From Pseudomonas tumuqii (GTDB lineage Bacteria > Pseudomonadota > Gammaproteobacteria > Pseudomonadales > Pseudomonadaceae): a DNA stretch of 53,931 nt. A program made the position numbers and the translations under genes. Numbering within the stretch: the stretch's first letter is position 1; the number at the start of each line of letters is the position of its first letter. The stretch spans positions 1-53,931 of the forward strand of contig NZ_JAAOJA010000018.1 of assembly GCF_013184545.1 (NCBI RefSeq), written 5' to 3'. This document shows positions 18,750 through 27,672 of the stretch, piece by piece. The notes below the pieces were generated by a model, which worked only from the letters and a program-made list of their open reading frames with translations, had not been told where the DNA came from and ran no database searches.

Positions 18750-19820
18750 ATGACGCTGACAGACCAAAGCATTGGTATCCGCACGGGCGAAGAACTCGAC
18801 GCCGCCGTCATCGACGCCTACCTCAAGGCCCACATCCCCGGCCTTAGCGGCGAAGCCAGGATCAGCCAGTTCCCCGGCGGTGCCTCGAACCTGACCTATC
18901 TGCTCGAATACCCCGAGCAGGAGTTCGTCCTGCGCCGCCCGCCGTTCGGCCACAAGGCCAAGTCGGCGCATGACATGGGCCGCGAGTACCGCATCCTCAA
19001 TCAGCTCAACATCGGTTTTCCGTACTGCCCCAAGGCCTATGTGCACTGCACCGACGAGTCGGTGATCGGTGCCGAGTTCTACGTGATGGAGCGGGTCAAG
19101 GGCATCATCCTGCGCTCGGACATGCCGACCGAGCTGAACTTCAGCCCCGAGCAGACCCGCACGCTGTGCAAGAGCTTTATCGACAAGCTTGTGGAGTTGC
19201 ACAGCGTCGATTACCGGGCCTGCGGTCTCGGTGACCTGGGCAAGCCGGAGGGCTACGTGGAGCGTCAGATCGGCGGTTGGATCAGCCGTTACGAGAAGGC
19301 CCTGACGCCTGACGCGCCGACCTGGGAGCCGGCCAAGGCCTGGCTGCGCGACAAGATGCCGGCCGACCATCACAAGCCGGGCATCGTGCATAACGACTAC
19401 CGCTTCGACAACGTGATCCTCGACCCCAGCAACCCGATGCAGATCATCGGCGTGCTGGACTGGGAACTGACCACCATCGGCGACCCGCTGATGGACCTGG
19501 GCAATACCCTGGCCTACTGGATCGAGGCGGGCGACTCGCAGCCCATGCAGTCGATCCGCCGCCAGCCGAGCAACGCCCCGGGCATGCTGAGCCGCCAGGC
19601 GTTTGCCGACTACTACGCCGAGCGCGCCGGGCTGCCTGCGATCGACAACCTGGACTATTACTACACCTACGGCCTGTTCCGCCTGGCCGGCATCGTCCAG
19701 CAGATCTACTACCGCTTTTACCATGGCCAGACGCGGGACCCGCGCTTCGCCGAGTTCATCCAGATGAACCGGCTGCTGGAGCAGGCGGCCCTGCAGGTCA
19801 TATCTCGGTCGCGCTTGTAA
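18750..19820 (+). CDS. Aminoglycoside-phosphotransferase-family kinase (LvaA/ACAD10-type)
   Basis: 356 residues of the APH kinase fold. The N-terminal lobe has FPGGASNLTYLLEYP and the catalytic loop is HNDYRFDN (His214, Asp216, Asn221), followed by GVLDWELTTIGDPLMDLGN with the metal-binding Asp. Members sitting beside acyl-CoA dehydrogenases are not drug resistance enzymes. LvaA of Pseudomonas levulinate catabolism and the kinase domain of ACAD10/11 phosphorylate 4-hydroxyacyl-CoAs so that an acyl-CoA dehydrogenase domain can isomerise them. I infer a similar role here. It follows the pump gene by 83 bases. Two GC hairpins (19841-19871) separate it from the convergent TetR gene. Confidence 0.88.
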   Translation: MTLTDQSIGIRTGEELDAAVIDAYLKAHIPGLSGEARISQFPGGASNLTYLLEYPEQEFVLRRPPFGHKAKSAHDMGREYRILNQLNIGFPYCPKAYVHCTDESVIGAEFYVMERVKGIILRSDMPTELNFSPEQTRTLCKSFIDKLVELHSVDYRACGLGDLGKPEGYVERQIGGWISRYEKALTPDAPTWEPAKAWLRDKMPADHHKPGIVHNDYRFDNVILDPSNPMQIIGVLDWELTTIGDPLMDLGNTLAYWIEAGDSQPMQSIRRQPSNAPGMLSRQAFADYYAERAGLPAIDNLDYYYTYGLFRLAGIVQQIYYRFYHGQTRDPRFAEFIQMNRLLEQAALQVISRSRL

Positions 19821-19840
19821 GGCGTATTGCGCTGCCACTC

Positions 19841-19871
19841 GGGGGCTGCAAACCCCCGGCCGAATCGGCCG
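19841..19871. terminator. Hairpins between convergent genes
   Basis: CGGGGG/CCCCCG (19841-19846 with 19854-19859) is followed by the palindrome GGCCGA-A-TCGGCC (19859-19871). Neither has a T-tract, so intrinsic termination is possible but weakly supported. The position between converging kinase and TetR genes fits. Confidence 0.4.
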
Positions 19872-19908
19872 AACCGGGCGGTAAGGGCGTCGGCGCAGCG
19901 ATCAGCGA

Positions 19909-20490
19909 TCAGCGGTTCGCCACGAACAGCTTCAGCGCCTGGCAGGCCGTCTCGGTTTCGCTCTTGAGCCGCGCCGAGTCCCTATGAGCGGCCCAGGCGA
20001 TGATCAGTCCGTCGACCAGTTGAATGAGCAGGCGGCTGGTCGATTGCAGGAACGCTGGGTCGAGTTGGCTGCCGATGGCCCGTTCGAGCTCGCGCTCGAT
20101 GGCCTCGGAGGCAACCGCGAAGATCTTGCTCGCCATCTCGGGATTGTTACGCAGCGTCCAGTAGAAGAGCTCGGTTTGCGCCTTGGCCAGTTCAGGATGC
20201 GCGGTAAACCAGGTAATCAGATGGCGCAGCATCTCCGCCGCGCTATCGGCTGCGGTTGAACCGGCTGCCACATGCTCCAGTGCCTGATGGGGCAGGGTGA
20301 ACAGCGACTCGTAGACCGCATAGAACAGCTCGTCCTTAGTGCGGAACACGTAGTGCAGCGTTGCCAGAGGACAATCCGCGGCCGCCGCGATGCGCCGAGT
20401 CGTGGCATTGGCAACGCCATGCTCGGCAATCACCTTGACGGCCGCCTCTACGAAGTCCTGTCTGCGCAATTCAGCGCCCATTCTGGCCAT
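19909..20490 (-). CDS. TetR-family regulator
   Basis: 193 residues from ATG 20490 (MARMGAELRR), chosen because AAAGGAGAT lies ten bases upstream; an in-frame ATG at 20532 has no such site. The DNA-binding domain is at about 8-58 (RQDFVEAAVKVIAEHG, ATTRRIAAAADC, LATLHYVFRTKDEL). The helical C-terminal half probably binds an acyl-CoA or related ligand. It is divergent from the DUF1329 operon across 451 bases holding several candidate operators. One 21-bp motif (20670) recurs in front of the operon at 36383, so this protein may regulate itself and that distant operon. That link is inference. Confidence 0.9.
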   Translation of the reverse strand: MARMGAELRRQDFVEAAVKVIAEHGVANATTRRIAAAADCPLATLHYVFRTKDELFYAVYESLFTLPHQALEHVAAGSTAADSAAEMLRHLITWFTAHPELAKAQTELFYWTLRNNPEMASKIFAVASEAIERELERAIGSQLDPAFLQSTSRLLIQLVDGLIIAWAAHRDSARLKSETETACQALKLFVANR

Positions 20491-20669
20491 AGCTATCTGA
20501 TCTCCTTTGACTACCTGCTTAACTGTCTTCATGGGGCTCGACGTCAACGCTGGCGGATGCTACCGCATCGGCATCCGCGAGTAATGGGTCGAGGCGTATC
20601 AATTTTTGCGCTCGTCCTCCCGGCTGGTATGCGTGCAGGTCGGAAAGACGCGAGTACCGCCTGAATAAA

Positions 20670-20690
20670 CATAACGTTTGTTTCGTAAAT
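20670..20690. promoter_or_regulatory. Candidate operator, copy 1 of a shared 21-bp motif
   Basis: CATAAC-N3-TGTT-N-CGTAAAT. The same motif (17 of 21 bases identical) lies at 36305-36325. It contains a short imperfect dyad (AAC/TGTT), and sits 180 bp before the TetR start. It probably binds that regulator. Confidence 0.5.
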
Positions 20691-20811
20691 ACACAGATTG
20701 GTGCGCCTTGCTGACTAGGATGGTGCGTACTGGGTATTTGAGTATCGCCATCGAAGCCGCTTAAATATCATAAGTCATTGAAATTAAAGGATTCATAATA
20801 GATTTTAGGGG

Positions 20812-20827
20812 TGGCATGTGTTTTGCT
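20812..20827 (+). promoter_or_regulatory. Candidate sigma-54 (-24/-12) promoter
   Basis: TGGCATGTGTTTTGCT fits the consensus TGGCAC-G-N4-TTGCW with correct GG-to-GC spacing and one mismatch in the -24 box. It lies 115 bp upstream of the DUF1329 start. No sigma-54 activator gene is in the window. The predicted start site falls inside the inverted repeat at 20832-20865. Confidence 0.5.
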
Positions 20828-20831
20828 TTGA

Positions 20832-20865
20832 TCAATTGACTTGGTCAAGTGATCAAGTCAATTGA
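20832..20865. promoter_or_regulatory. 12-bp inverted repeat overlapping the predicted transcription start
   Basis: TCAATTGACTTG (20832-20843) and CAAGTCAATTGA (20854-20865) are perfect inverted arms around a 10-base spacer, with nested TTGATCA/TGATCAA and ACTTG/CAAGT repeats. It looks like an operator placed to block or control the promoter just upstream. Confidence 0.6.
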
Positions 20866-20941
20866 CTAAAAGTGTGGCACAGCCCGATTCTCCCCGCCAG
20901 GAAGCTCGGGTCGCCGGTTAAAGCCCCATGAGGACTTTCCA

Positions 20942-22366
20942 ATGAATGAAGTAATTGAGCGCTCGCTCCTCGGTATCTCCACCTTCAGTGGCGCAAGGCA
21001 TCTGGTTGTGGCATTGGCGGCGTCTGCCGCCATTTGTACGGTTCAAGCTGCAGAGCAGGATCCTGCTCTGCTAGGTACCGAGCTGACTCCGTTGGGCGGC
21101 GAGGTTGCGGCAAGCACCGATGGGGCAATTCCGGCCTGGACTCCACCCGGCCCGCAGGGTGGGGACTGGACCTACGGTGAGGTGCGTGGCCAGCACTGGA
21201 AGTTCAAGGACGACAAGCCGCTCTACAGCATCGATGCCAGCAATGTCTCGCAGTATGCGAGCAAGCTGTCGCCCGCCCAGCTGGAACTGTTCAACAAGCT
21301 GCCGGGCTTCCGCATGGACGTTTACCCCACCCGCCGCAGCTGTGGCGTGCCGGATTTCGTCGCCGAGAACACCAAGAAGAATGTTGGCTTCGCCACCCTG
21401 GACGGCGATGGCCTGGCCCTGCAGGACGCTCATGTACCGGGAATTCCCTTCCCCATGCCCACTACCGGTGCGCAGGTGATGTGGAACATGAAGATGCATT
21501 ACCGCGGCGTCGGCTTCGTCATGGCCAAGACGATCTCTGGCATCTCGCCGCGCAAGGCCGGTGGTGACTGGCTGCGTACCTCGCTGGACTGGAACATGTA
21601 CACGCCGTGGGGGGAGAAGGGCAGCGCGCTGTTCTCGTCCTATGACCGGCTGGAAACCGCCACCTACTTCAGCTACTACGAACCGGTGTCCCTGGCTGGA
21701 CAGGCCGGTGTGCTGAACACCAAAGCCGGTGAGGAGACCTCCACCTTCTATTACTTCCCCGGTCAGCGTCGTGTACGTCGTATGCCCGCCTACTCCTACG
21801 ACGCGCCACAGATCGGTCTCGACAACCAGTACACCATCGATGAGTCGAACATCTTCTATGGTCCCCTGGATCGCTTCGACTGGAAACTGATCGGCAAGCA
21901 GGAGCTGATCGTGCCCTACAACGCCTTCGGGGCCTATGACACCTCGGCCAAGATCGAGGATGTGGCTCAGCCTGATTACTTCGCGCCCGAATACCGTCGC
22001 TACGAGCAACATCGTGTCTGGGTCGTCGAGGCCACGGTGCGTCAGGGCATGCGTCACCAGGCACCGAAGCGGGTCTTCTACATCGATGAAGACAGCTGGA
22101 ATGGTCTGCTGGCCGTCGACTACGACAAGCAAGGGCAGATCTGGAAGGTGCGTGAAGGTTACCTGATCCCGACCTACGAGACCGGCGGTTGTGATGTCGC
22201 GGCCCAGGTCCAGTACAACCTCGTCGATGGGCGCTACCTGTACGACATGACCTCCATCGGCGTGGGCAAGAAGGATCATCGCTGGTTAACCGAGAGTGAG
22301 GGAAGCCCGCGTATGAAGCGCGACTTCTACACCTCCGACAACCTGCGGACCATCAGCGAACGCTAA
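20942..22366 (+). CDS. DUF1329 periplasmic/outer-membrane protein
   Basis: 474 residues with an extended signal peptide (VVALAASAAICTVQA), then mature AEQDPALLGTELTPLGGE. The body has DUF1329 features: WKFKDDKPLYSIDASNVSQY, FYYFPGQRRVRRMPAYSYD, DRFDWKLIGKQELIVPYN and EDSWNGLLAVDYDKQGQIWK. The fold is thought to resemble lipoprotein carriers of the LolA/LolB kind. It occurs next to DUF1302 genes and is inferred to carry a hydrophobic compound across the periplasm. GAGGA lies eight bases before ATG 20942. It is first of a four-gene unit. Confidence 0.9.
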   Translation: MNEVIERSLLGISTFSGARHLVVALAASAAICTVQAAEQDPALLGTELTPLGGEVAASTDGAIPAWTPPGPQGGDWTYGEVRGQHWKFKDDKPLYSIDASNVSQYASKLSPAQLELFNKLPGFRMDVYPTRRSCGVPDFVAENTKKNVGFATLDGDGLALQDAHVPGIPFPMPTTGAQVMWNMKMHYRGVGFVMAKTISGISPRKAGGDWLRTSLDWNMYTPWGEKGSALFSSYDRLETATYFSYYEPVSLAGQAGVLNTKAGEETSTFYYFPGQRRVRRMPAYSYDAPQIGLDNQYTIDESNIFYGPLDRFDWKLIGKQELIVPYNAFGAYDTSAKIEDVAQPDYFAPEYRRYEQHRVWVVEATVRQGMRHQAPKRVFYIDEDSWNGLLAVDYDKQGQIWKVREGYLIPTYETGGCDVAAQVQYNLVDGRYLYDMTSIGVGKKDHRWLTESEGSPRMKRDFYTSDNLRTISER

Positions 22367-22387
22367 TTGCGAACTTCGGGAGCCGAC

Positions 22388-24064
22388 ATGAAAAGAATAA
22401 TTTCTAAAGCATCAGGTCTGGTCATTGCGTGCACAGCACCGCTGGCCATGGGCTTCACCTTCGAGACGGAGAATATCCGCGGTTCGTTCGATTCCACCAT
22501 TGGCTGGGGCATGGGGGTGCGCACCCAGTCTGCCGGGTGCGATCTGATCAATGCCGGTGCGACCGGGCACGGCGCTCCTGGTGGATGTCTCGATCCGACC
22601 GTCTCCGGTATCGGCGATCAGGGCAACCTGAACTATGACAAGGGTGACCTGTTCACCAACTACCTCAAGGGCGTTCACGAGCTGGTGTTGAAGTTCCCCA
22701 AGGACTTCACCTTCATGGCACGCGGCACCTGGAAGCGTGACTTCGCCGCCACCCACACCACGGGGGCGCTGGGTGCCGAAACGCAATTCTGGCAATCCAT
22801 GGGCTCGGATATCGGTAGCGACGGGCTGACCGATGATGCGCGTGACGAACTGAAGTTCAAGGCGCGCCTGCTCGATCTGTGGGTGAGCAAGAGCTTCGAT
22901 GTGGCGGATCATCGGGTGCGGGCGCGCCTGGGTAACCAGGTGATCAACTGGGGCGAGAGTCTGTTCGCCATTGGTGGCGTCAATGCCACCAACGCCTATG
23001 ACTTCCAGGCGCTCTCGAGCCCGGGGGTGCAGCTCAAGGAAGCCGTGCTGCCGGCCCCGATGCTCAGCGTCGCCACGGGGCTCGGTTACGGCGTGAACGT
23101 CGAGGCCTACTACCAGTTCGCCTGGAACAAGAGCGAACTGCCACCGGTGGGCAGCTACTGGTCGACCTACAACGTGATCGGCGAGGGTATGGAAGCCTAC
23201 GGCTATGACGACAAGGATGCCCGTGACAGCGGTCAATGGGGGCTCTCGGTGCGTTGGCAGCCGGAAGATAGCGACGTCAACTACGGCTTCTACGTGATGC
23301 GCTATCACGACAAGCTGCCGCAAGCGCGCTACAACCAGGCTACCTTCGCGCCCACCTGGGTCTACCCGGAAGACCGCATGCTCTACGGCATCAGTGCCAA
23401 CCTGCCGGTTGGCGACTGGGCCGTGGGTACCGAGCTGTCCTATCGACCCAAGGAGGCGGTACCACTCAACCCCTTGCCCGGCCTCGCATTTGGCCCTGCG
23501 CCTTGTTCGGGACGGGGAGGGGAGTGCTGGAAGGACACCAAGAAATTCCAGTGGCACCTGACCGGTATCTACAGCCTGACCAACGCCAACTCCGCGGACT
23601 TCCTCGACTTCACCGGGGCCAGCACCGGTACCTTCCTGTCGGAACTGGTGCTGGTGAAGTATCCGGGGCTGCACGACAGCTACGACGGCGAGCTGGTCGC
23701 CCCGGGGGCCAACACCTGGACCGAGGATATGTCGAAGTTCCCACCCAAGGGCCACGGCGACGCGACCTCCTCGGGGATTCATCTCGACTTCAGCCTGAGC
23801 TATGACAGCACCCTGATCCCGGGCTGGACGGTGACGCCGGGTATCTACTACCAGCGCTCCCTGGGCAACGGTCGCACGCCGTCGATTTACTCGACCTATG
23901 GTCGGGATGCCAGCGCGATGAATCTGTATCTGAATCTCGTGCGCAACCCGGGCACCTGGCAAGTCACCCTGAACTACGCGAAGTTCAACGATGGCGATAC
24001 CCCTTACGATCAGTTGCTGCATGATCGTGACTATGTCGGCCTGGCGATTTCGCACTCTCTGTGA
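22388..24064 (+). CDS. DUF1302 outer-membrane beta-barrel protein
   Basis: 558 residues. A signal peptide (LVIACTAPLAMG) is followed by FTFETENIRGSFDSTIGWGM. Amphipathic strands alternate through the protein with many aromatic girdle residues, and it ends DRDYVGLAISHSL, a short final strand typical of barrels, though the last residue is Leu, not Phe. The family resembles FadL-like channels in position and likely function, and I infer outer-membrane entry of a hydrophobic substrate. GGGAG lies upstream of ATG 22388, only 21 bases after the DUF1329 stop. The broken homologue at 5304 shows a second such gene once existed nearby. Confidence 0.9.
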   Translation: MKRIISKASGLVIACTAPLAMGFTFETENIRGSFDSTIGWGMGVRTQSAGCDLINAGATGHGAPGGCLDPTVSGIGDQGNLNYDKGDLFTNYLKGVHELVLKFPKDFTFMARGTWKRDFAATHTTGALGAETQFWQSMGSDIGSDGLTDDARDELKFKARLLDLWVSKSFDVADHRVRARLGNQVINWGESLFAIGGVNATNAYDFQALSSPGVQLKEAVLPAPMLSVATGLGYGVNVEAYYQFAWNKSELPPVGSYWSTYNVIGEGMEAYGYDDKDARDSGQWGLSVRWQPEDSDVNYGFYVMRYHDKLPQARYNQATFAPTWVYPEDRMLYGISANLPVGDWAVGTELSYRPKEAVPLNPLPGLAFGPAPCSGRGGECWKDTKKFQWHLTGIYSLTNANSADFLDFTGASTGTFLSELVLVKYPGLHDSYDGELVAPGANTWTEDMSKFPPKGHGDATSSGIHLDFSLSYDSTLIPGWTVTPGIYYQRSLGNGRTPSIYSTYGRDASAMNLYLNLVRNPGTWQVTLNYAKFNDGDTPYDQLLHDRDYVGLAISHSL

Positions 24065-24072
24065 GGCATGTT

Positions 24073-26487
24073 GTGAATACTCCTGTAGTAGATAAGTCCG
24101 ACAAGGGGGGGCGTGGCGTGCTGCCACGCCTGGAGGGCTGGCTGTTCCGCCAGCGCCGGCTAGTGCTGGTGCTGCTCGCCCTCTTCACCCTGGGCATGGC
24201 CTGGTTTGCCGTGCAACTGCGCATGGACGCCGGCTTCGAGAAACAGTTGCCGATAGGCCACGAATACGTCGATACCTTCCAGACCTACCGCAACGATCTG
24301 ATCGGGGCGAATCGCCTGACTATTGTGGTCAAGGCCCGAGAGGGCTCGATCTGGAACGTGGCCGGGCTCAAGCGGCTGTACGACGTGACCCAGGCCGTGA
24401 CCTTCCTGCCGGGGGTCTCGCGCAGCAGTGTGCAGTCGTTGTGGACGCCCAATTCTTTCGTCAACGAGATTACCGAGGAGGGCTTTCGCGCCGATCCGTT
24501 GATCCCCGGCACCGTGACGCCCGAGCGTCTCGACCAGGCGATCATCGACAAGATCGCCAACTCCACGGCCCAGGGCGGCTTCGTCGGCACCCTGGTCGCG
24601 CGCGATCAAAGCAGTGCGATGATCACCGCCGAGCTCAACGAGCTCGACGCCAGTGGCGGGCAGCTGGACTACGTGGCCTACAACCAGGTCCTGGAGCAGC
24701 AGATTAGGGCGCAGTTCGAGGACGACGCGTTCGAGATCCAGATCATCGGTTTCGCCAAGCAGATCGGCGACATCGCCGATGGCGCGTCGGCCGTGCTGGA
24801 GTTCTGCCTGCTGGCGCTGCTGCTGACCGCCGCGGCGGTCTACTGGTACTGCCATTCTGTGCGCTTCACCCTGCTGGCGCTCGGCTGCTCGCTGACCTCG
24901 CTGGTCTGGCAGTTCGGCAGCCTGCGCCTGCTCGGCTACGGCCTCGACCCGCTCGCCGTGCTGGTACCCTTCCTGGTGTTCGCCATTGGCGTGTCCCATG
25001 GTGTGCAGCAGATCAACTACATCGTGCGGGAAATCGCCTGCGGCAAGAGCGCCGAGGAGGCGGCGCGCTCCAGTTTCAGCGGCCTGCTGATTCCGGGCAC
25101 CCTGGCGTTGGTAACGGCCTTCGTATCCTTCGTGACCTTGCTGCTGATCCCGATCCCGATGGTGCGTGAACTGGCCATTACCGCATCGCTTGGCGTGGCC
25201 TACAAGATTGTCACCAACCTGGTGATGCTGCCGCTGGTGGCGTCGATGCTGAGCATTGACGCTAGCTATGCCAAGGCCGAGGAGGTCTCCCGCGAGCGCC
25301 GTGCACGCTGGCTGCATGGGCTGGCGCGGCTCGCCGAGTGGCGCAATGCCCTGCTGGTGCTCGGCGTCGCCCTGCTGGTGTTTGTCGCGGCGATCTGGCA
25401 GAGCCATGACCGGGTCGTCGGTACGCTGCAGGCCGGTGCGCCAGAACTGCGCGAGGACGCTCGCTTCAACCGTGATGCGGTGTCCATCGCCGCTAGCTAC
25501 GACATCGGTCTGGACTGGCTCAGCGTGGTCTTCGAGATCGCACCGGATGAGTCCGGTGAGGTCACCGGTGCCTGCGAGAACGTGGCCCTGGGGCAGTACC
25601 AGGATCGTTTCGTCTGGGCCATGCAGGGCGTTCCCGGGGTGCTGTCGGTCTCCTCCTTCTCCAGCGGCATGCGCCAGTTCAACGAGGGTTACAACGAGGG
25701 GAATCCGAAGATGAGCGCGGTCCCCATCGATACTATGAACTACTCCTCGCTGGCCACCGAGGTTGCGCGTATCTCGGGCATCATGCGCGCCGACTGCAGC
25801 ATGACTGCCGTGCACCTGTACCTGGCGGACCACAAGGCGACCACCATCAACCGCGTGCTCGAGGCGGCCAAGGCGTTTCGCGCCGAGTTCCCCATGCCGG
25901 GCGTCTCGGTGCGTCTGGCATCGGGCAATGCCGGCGTGCTGGCGGCCATCAACGAGGAGGTGGAAAAGAGCGAGACGCCGATGCTGCTGTACGTCTACGC
26001 CGCCATCGCGCTGCTGGTGTTCGCCGTCTACCGTGATCTGCGCGCCGTGCTGGTGTGCTGCCTGCCGCTGACCATCGGCACCTTCATCGGCTACTGGTTC
26101 ATGAAGGAACTGCAGATCGGCCTGACCATCGCGACGCTGCCGGTGATGGTGCTGGCAGTGGGTATCGGTGTCGATTACGCCTTCTACATCTACAACCGCC
26201 TGCAATTTCACCAAGCCAATGGTCAGCCGATCGTCAAGGCCGTAGAGCATGCGCTGCTCGAGGTAGGCGTGGCGACCATCTTCACCGCCATCACCCTGGC
26301 CATCGGGGTGGCTACCTGGGCGTTCTCCGAGCTCAAGTTCCAGGCCGACATGGGCAAGCTGTTGGCCTTCATGTTCATGGTCAACATGGTCATGGCCATG
26401 ACCGTGCTGCCGGCCTTCGCCGTCTGGCTGGAGCGGGTGTTCCCGCGCAAGCGCCCGGTGCGCATGATCGGCGCCCTGGCGCATTGA
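24073..26487 (+). CDS. RND-superfamily (MMPL-like) transporter
   Basis: 804 residues with 12 predicted membrane helices in two repeats of 1+5. The first repeat has helices near 37-57 and 240-400, the second near 425-445 and 640-790. Signatures are GVSHGVQQINYIVREI and AVGIGVDYAFYIYNR. It belongs to the hydrophobe/MMPL branch, not the drug-exporting HAE1 branch, and is much shorter than the pump at 15637. With DUF1302 and DUF1329 it would form a trans-envelope lipid-like transport route. GTG 24073 is preferred (GAGG seven bases upstream); GTG 24061 overlaps the previous stop and is possible. Confidence 0.9.
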   Translation: MNTPVVDKSDKGGRGVLPRLEGWLFRQRRLVLVLLALFTLGMAWFAVQLRMDAGFEKQLPIGHEYVDTFQTYRNDLIGANRLTIVVKAREGSIWNVAGLKRLYDVTQAVTFLPGVSRSSVQSLWTPNSFVNEITEEGFRADPLIPGTVTPERLDQAIIDKIANSTAQGGFVGTLVARDQSSAMITAELNELDASGGQLDYVAYNQVLEQQIRAQFEDDAFEIQIIGFAKQIGDIADGASAVLEFCLLALLLTAAAVYWYCHSVRFTLLALGCSLTSLVWQFGSLRLLGYGLDPLAVLVPFLVFAIGVSHGVQQINYIVREIACGKSAEEAARSSFSGLLIPGTLALVTAFVSFVTLLLIPIPMVRELAITASLGVAYKIVTNLVMLPLVASMLSIDASYAKAEEVSRERRARWLHGLARLAEWRNALLVLGVALLVFVAAIWQSHDRVVGTLQAGAPELREDARFNRDAVSIAASYDIGLDWLSVVFEIAPDESGEVTGACENVALGQYQDRFVWAMQGVPGVLSVSSFSSGMRQFNEGYNEGNPKMSAVPIDTMNYSSLATEVARISGIMRADCSMTAVHLYLADHKATTINRVLEAAKAFRAEFPMPGVSVRLASGNAGVLAAINEEVEKSETPMLLYVYAAIALLVFAVYRDLRAVLVCCLPLTIGTFIGYWFMKELQIGLTIATLPVMVLAVGIGVDYAFYIYNRLQFHQANGQPIVKAVEHALLEVGVATIFTAITLAIGVATWAFSELKFQADMGKLLAFMFMVNMVMAMTVLPAFAVWLERVFPRKRPVRMIGALAH

Positions 26488-26498
26488 GGAGAGACTAG

Positions 26499-27464
26499 AT
26501 GCGATACGCGATTTTCTTGATGGGCGCGCTGCTCGCGGCGGCACTGCCATTAGCCGCTCTGCAGGCAGAACCGCTGCGGGCCGAGCGCGCTGTCATGGCG
26601 AGCCATGCCAGCGCGGCGGCCATGCTCGATGCCGCATGGGCGGGGGAGCGTCTGGTGGCCGTGGGCGACCATGGCGTGGTGTTGCTGTCCGACGACCAGG
26701 GCAAGAGCTTTCGTCAGGCCCGCTCGGTGCCGGTTTCCACGCCGCTGACCGGCGTCAGTTTCGCCGACGCGCAGCATGGCTGGGCGGTCGGTCACTGGGG
26801 GGCGATCCTGGCCAGCAGTGACGGCGGCGACTCCTGGCAGATCCAGCGGCTGTCCAGCGAAGAAGACCGCCCGTTGTTTGCCGTGCACTTCTTCAATGCC
26901 CAGCGGGGCGTTGCCGTAGGCCTCTGGTCGTTGCTGCTGACCACCGATGATGGCGGAAAGACCTGGCGCGAGCAGGCGCTGGACGCTCCGCCAGGCTATG
27001 GCCGGGCCGACCTCAATCTGATGGGGTTGTTCGCCGACGCCAAGGGCGGCCTGTATGCCACCGCCGAACGCGGCCAGGTGCTGCATTCCGGCGACTTCGG
27101 CAGGAGCTGGCGTTACCTGGACACCGGCTATGAGGGCACCCTGTGGTCGGGCGCGGCGCTGGCTGATGGCTCGCTGCTGGTCGGTGGCCAGCGCGGCACG
27201 CTGCTGCACGGCTCGGCAGACGGGCGCAGTTGGCAGCGTGTGCCGCTGCAGAGCAAGAGCTCGGTCACCGCCATAGTCGCCGCGGGGCGTCAGGTGCTGG
27301 TCGCCGGCCTCGATGGCTTGCTGGTACATAGCCGCGATGGGGGCCGCTCATTCCAGCGCCAAGACACCGTGGATGGGGTCTCGCTGACCGCCGCTCTGCT
27401 CGCTGACGGTGCTCGGCCCGTCTTGTTCTCCCGTCGCGGCGTGATAGCTGCATCGGGCCAGTGA
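26499..27464 (+). CDS. Ycf48/BNR-repeat periplasmic beta-propeller
   Basis: 321 residues: signal peptide (ALLAAALPLAALQA) then at least six repeats each ending in a DxGxSF/W-type turn. They are DDQGKSF, DGGDSW, DDGGKTW, DFGRSW, ADGRSW and RDGGRSF. This is the pattern of Ycf48/Hcf136-like sialidase-type propellers. Homologues commonly follow RND/MMPL genes in DUF1302 clusters and may help assemble or gate the transporter, which is inference. GAGGAGA precedes ATG 26499, 11 bases after the transporter stop. It is last in the unit. Confidence 0.9.
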   Translation: MRYAIFLMGALLAAALPLAALQAEPLRAERAVMASHASAAAMLDAAWAGERLVAVGDHGVVLLSDDQGKSFRQARSVPVSTPLTGVSFADAQHGWAVGHWGAILASSDGGDSWQIQRLSSEEDRPLFAVHFFNAQRGVAVGLWSLLLTTDDGGKTWREQALDAPPGYGRADLNLMGLFADAKGGLYATAERGQVLHSGDFGRSWRYLDTGYEGTLWSGAALADGSLLVGGQRGTLLHGSADGRSWQRVPLQSKSSVTAIVAAGRQVLVAGLDGLLVHSRDGGRSFQRQDTVDGVSLTAALLADGARPVLFSRRGVIAASGQ

Positions 27465-27563
27465 CGGGCTAGCTACCGCTGTTGCCGGCGACGGCCGCGC
27501 CGCGACCCGCCAGCCTATTGTTGAACCCTTTTCAGGGGCCTTGCCGTCATTCGACGCTCGGCT

Positions 27564-27626
27564 CCTTTTTTGTGGCCCGCCATCCCTGGCGACCACCCTT
27601 CGGGCCGTTGCGAGGCGACGTCAAAA
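27564..27626 (+). repeat. About 60-bp dispersed repeat, copy 1
   Basis: From CTTTTTTGTGGCCCGCCATC through CCTTCGGGCCGTTGCG to GACGTCAAA. It matches the reverse complement of 31047-31106 with about nine differences. The two copies face each other around the MCP/GGDEF-EAL pair. No transposase is encoded between them. Confidence 0.7.
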
Positions 27627-27646
27627 ACTTCTCCCGGAAGTTTTTT
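27623..27646 (+). terminator. Intrinsic terminator hairpin upstream of MCP gene
   Basis: AAAAACTTC (27623-27631) pairs with GAAGTTTTT (27637-27645) around TCCCG, with a further T after it. The stem is AT-rich. It lies after the Ycf48-like gene and 27 bases before the MCP start, so it could end the envelope operon or act in the MCP leader. Confidence 0.5.
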
Positions 27647-27672
27647 GCGACTGTGTACAGAGAGGAAGGCTT

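Noticed and set aside
18750..19820. Aminoglycoside resistance gene
   Set aside because: The family contains such enzymes, but the context and motif set match acyl-CoA-linked kinases.
22412..24127. 571-codon minus-strand frame over the DUF1302 gene
   Set aside because: Shadow frame; the plus-strand protein has signal peptide, strand pattern and operon context.
24160..26550. 796-codon minus-strand frame over the MMPL-type transporter
   Set aside because: Shadow of the transporter; low-complexity composition and no recognisable motif.
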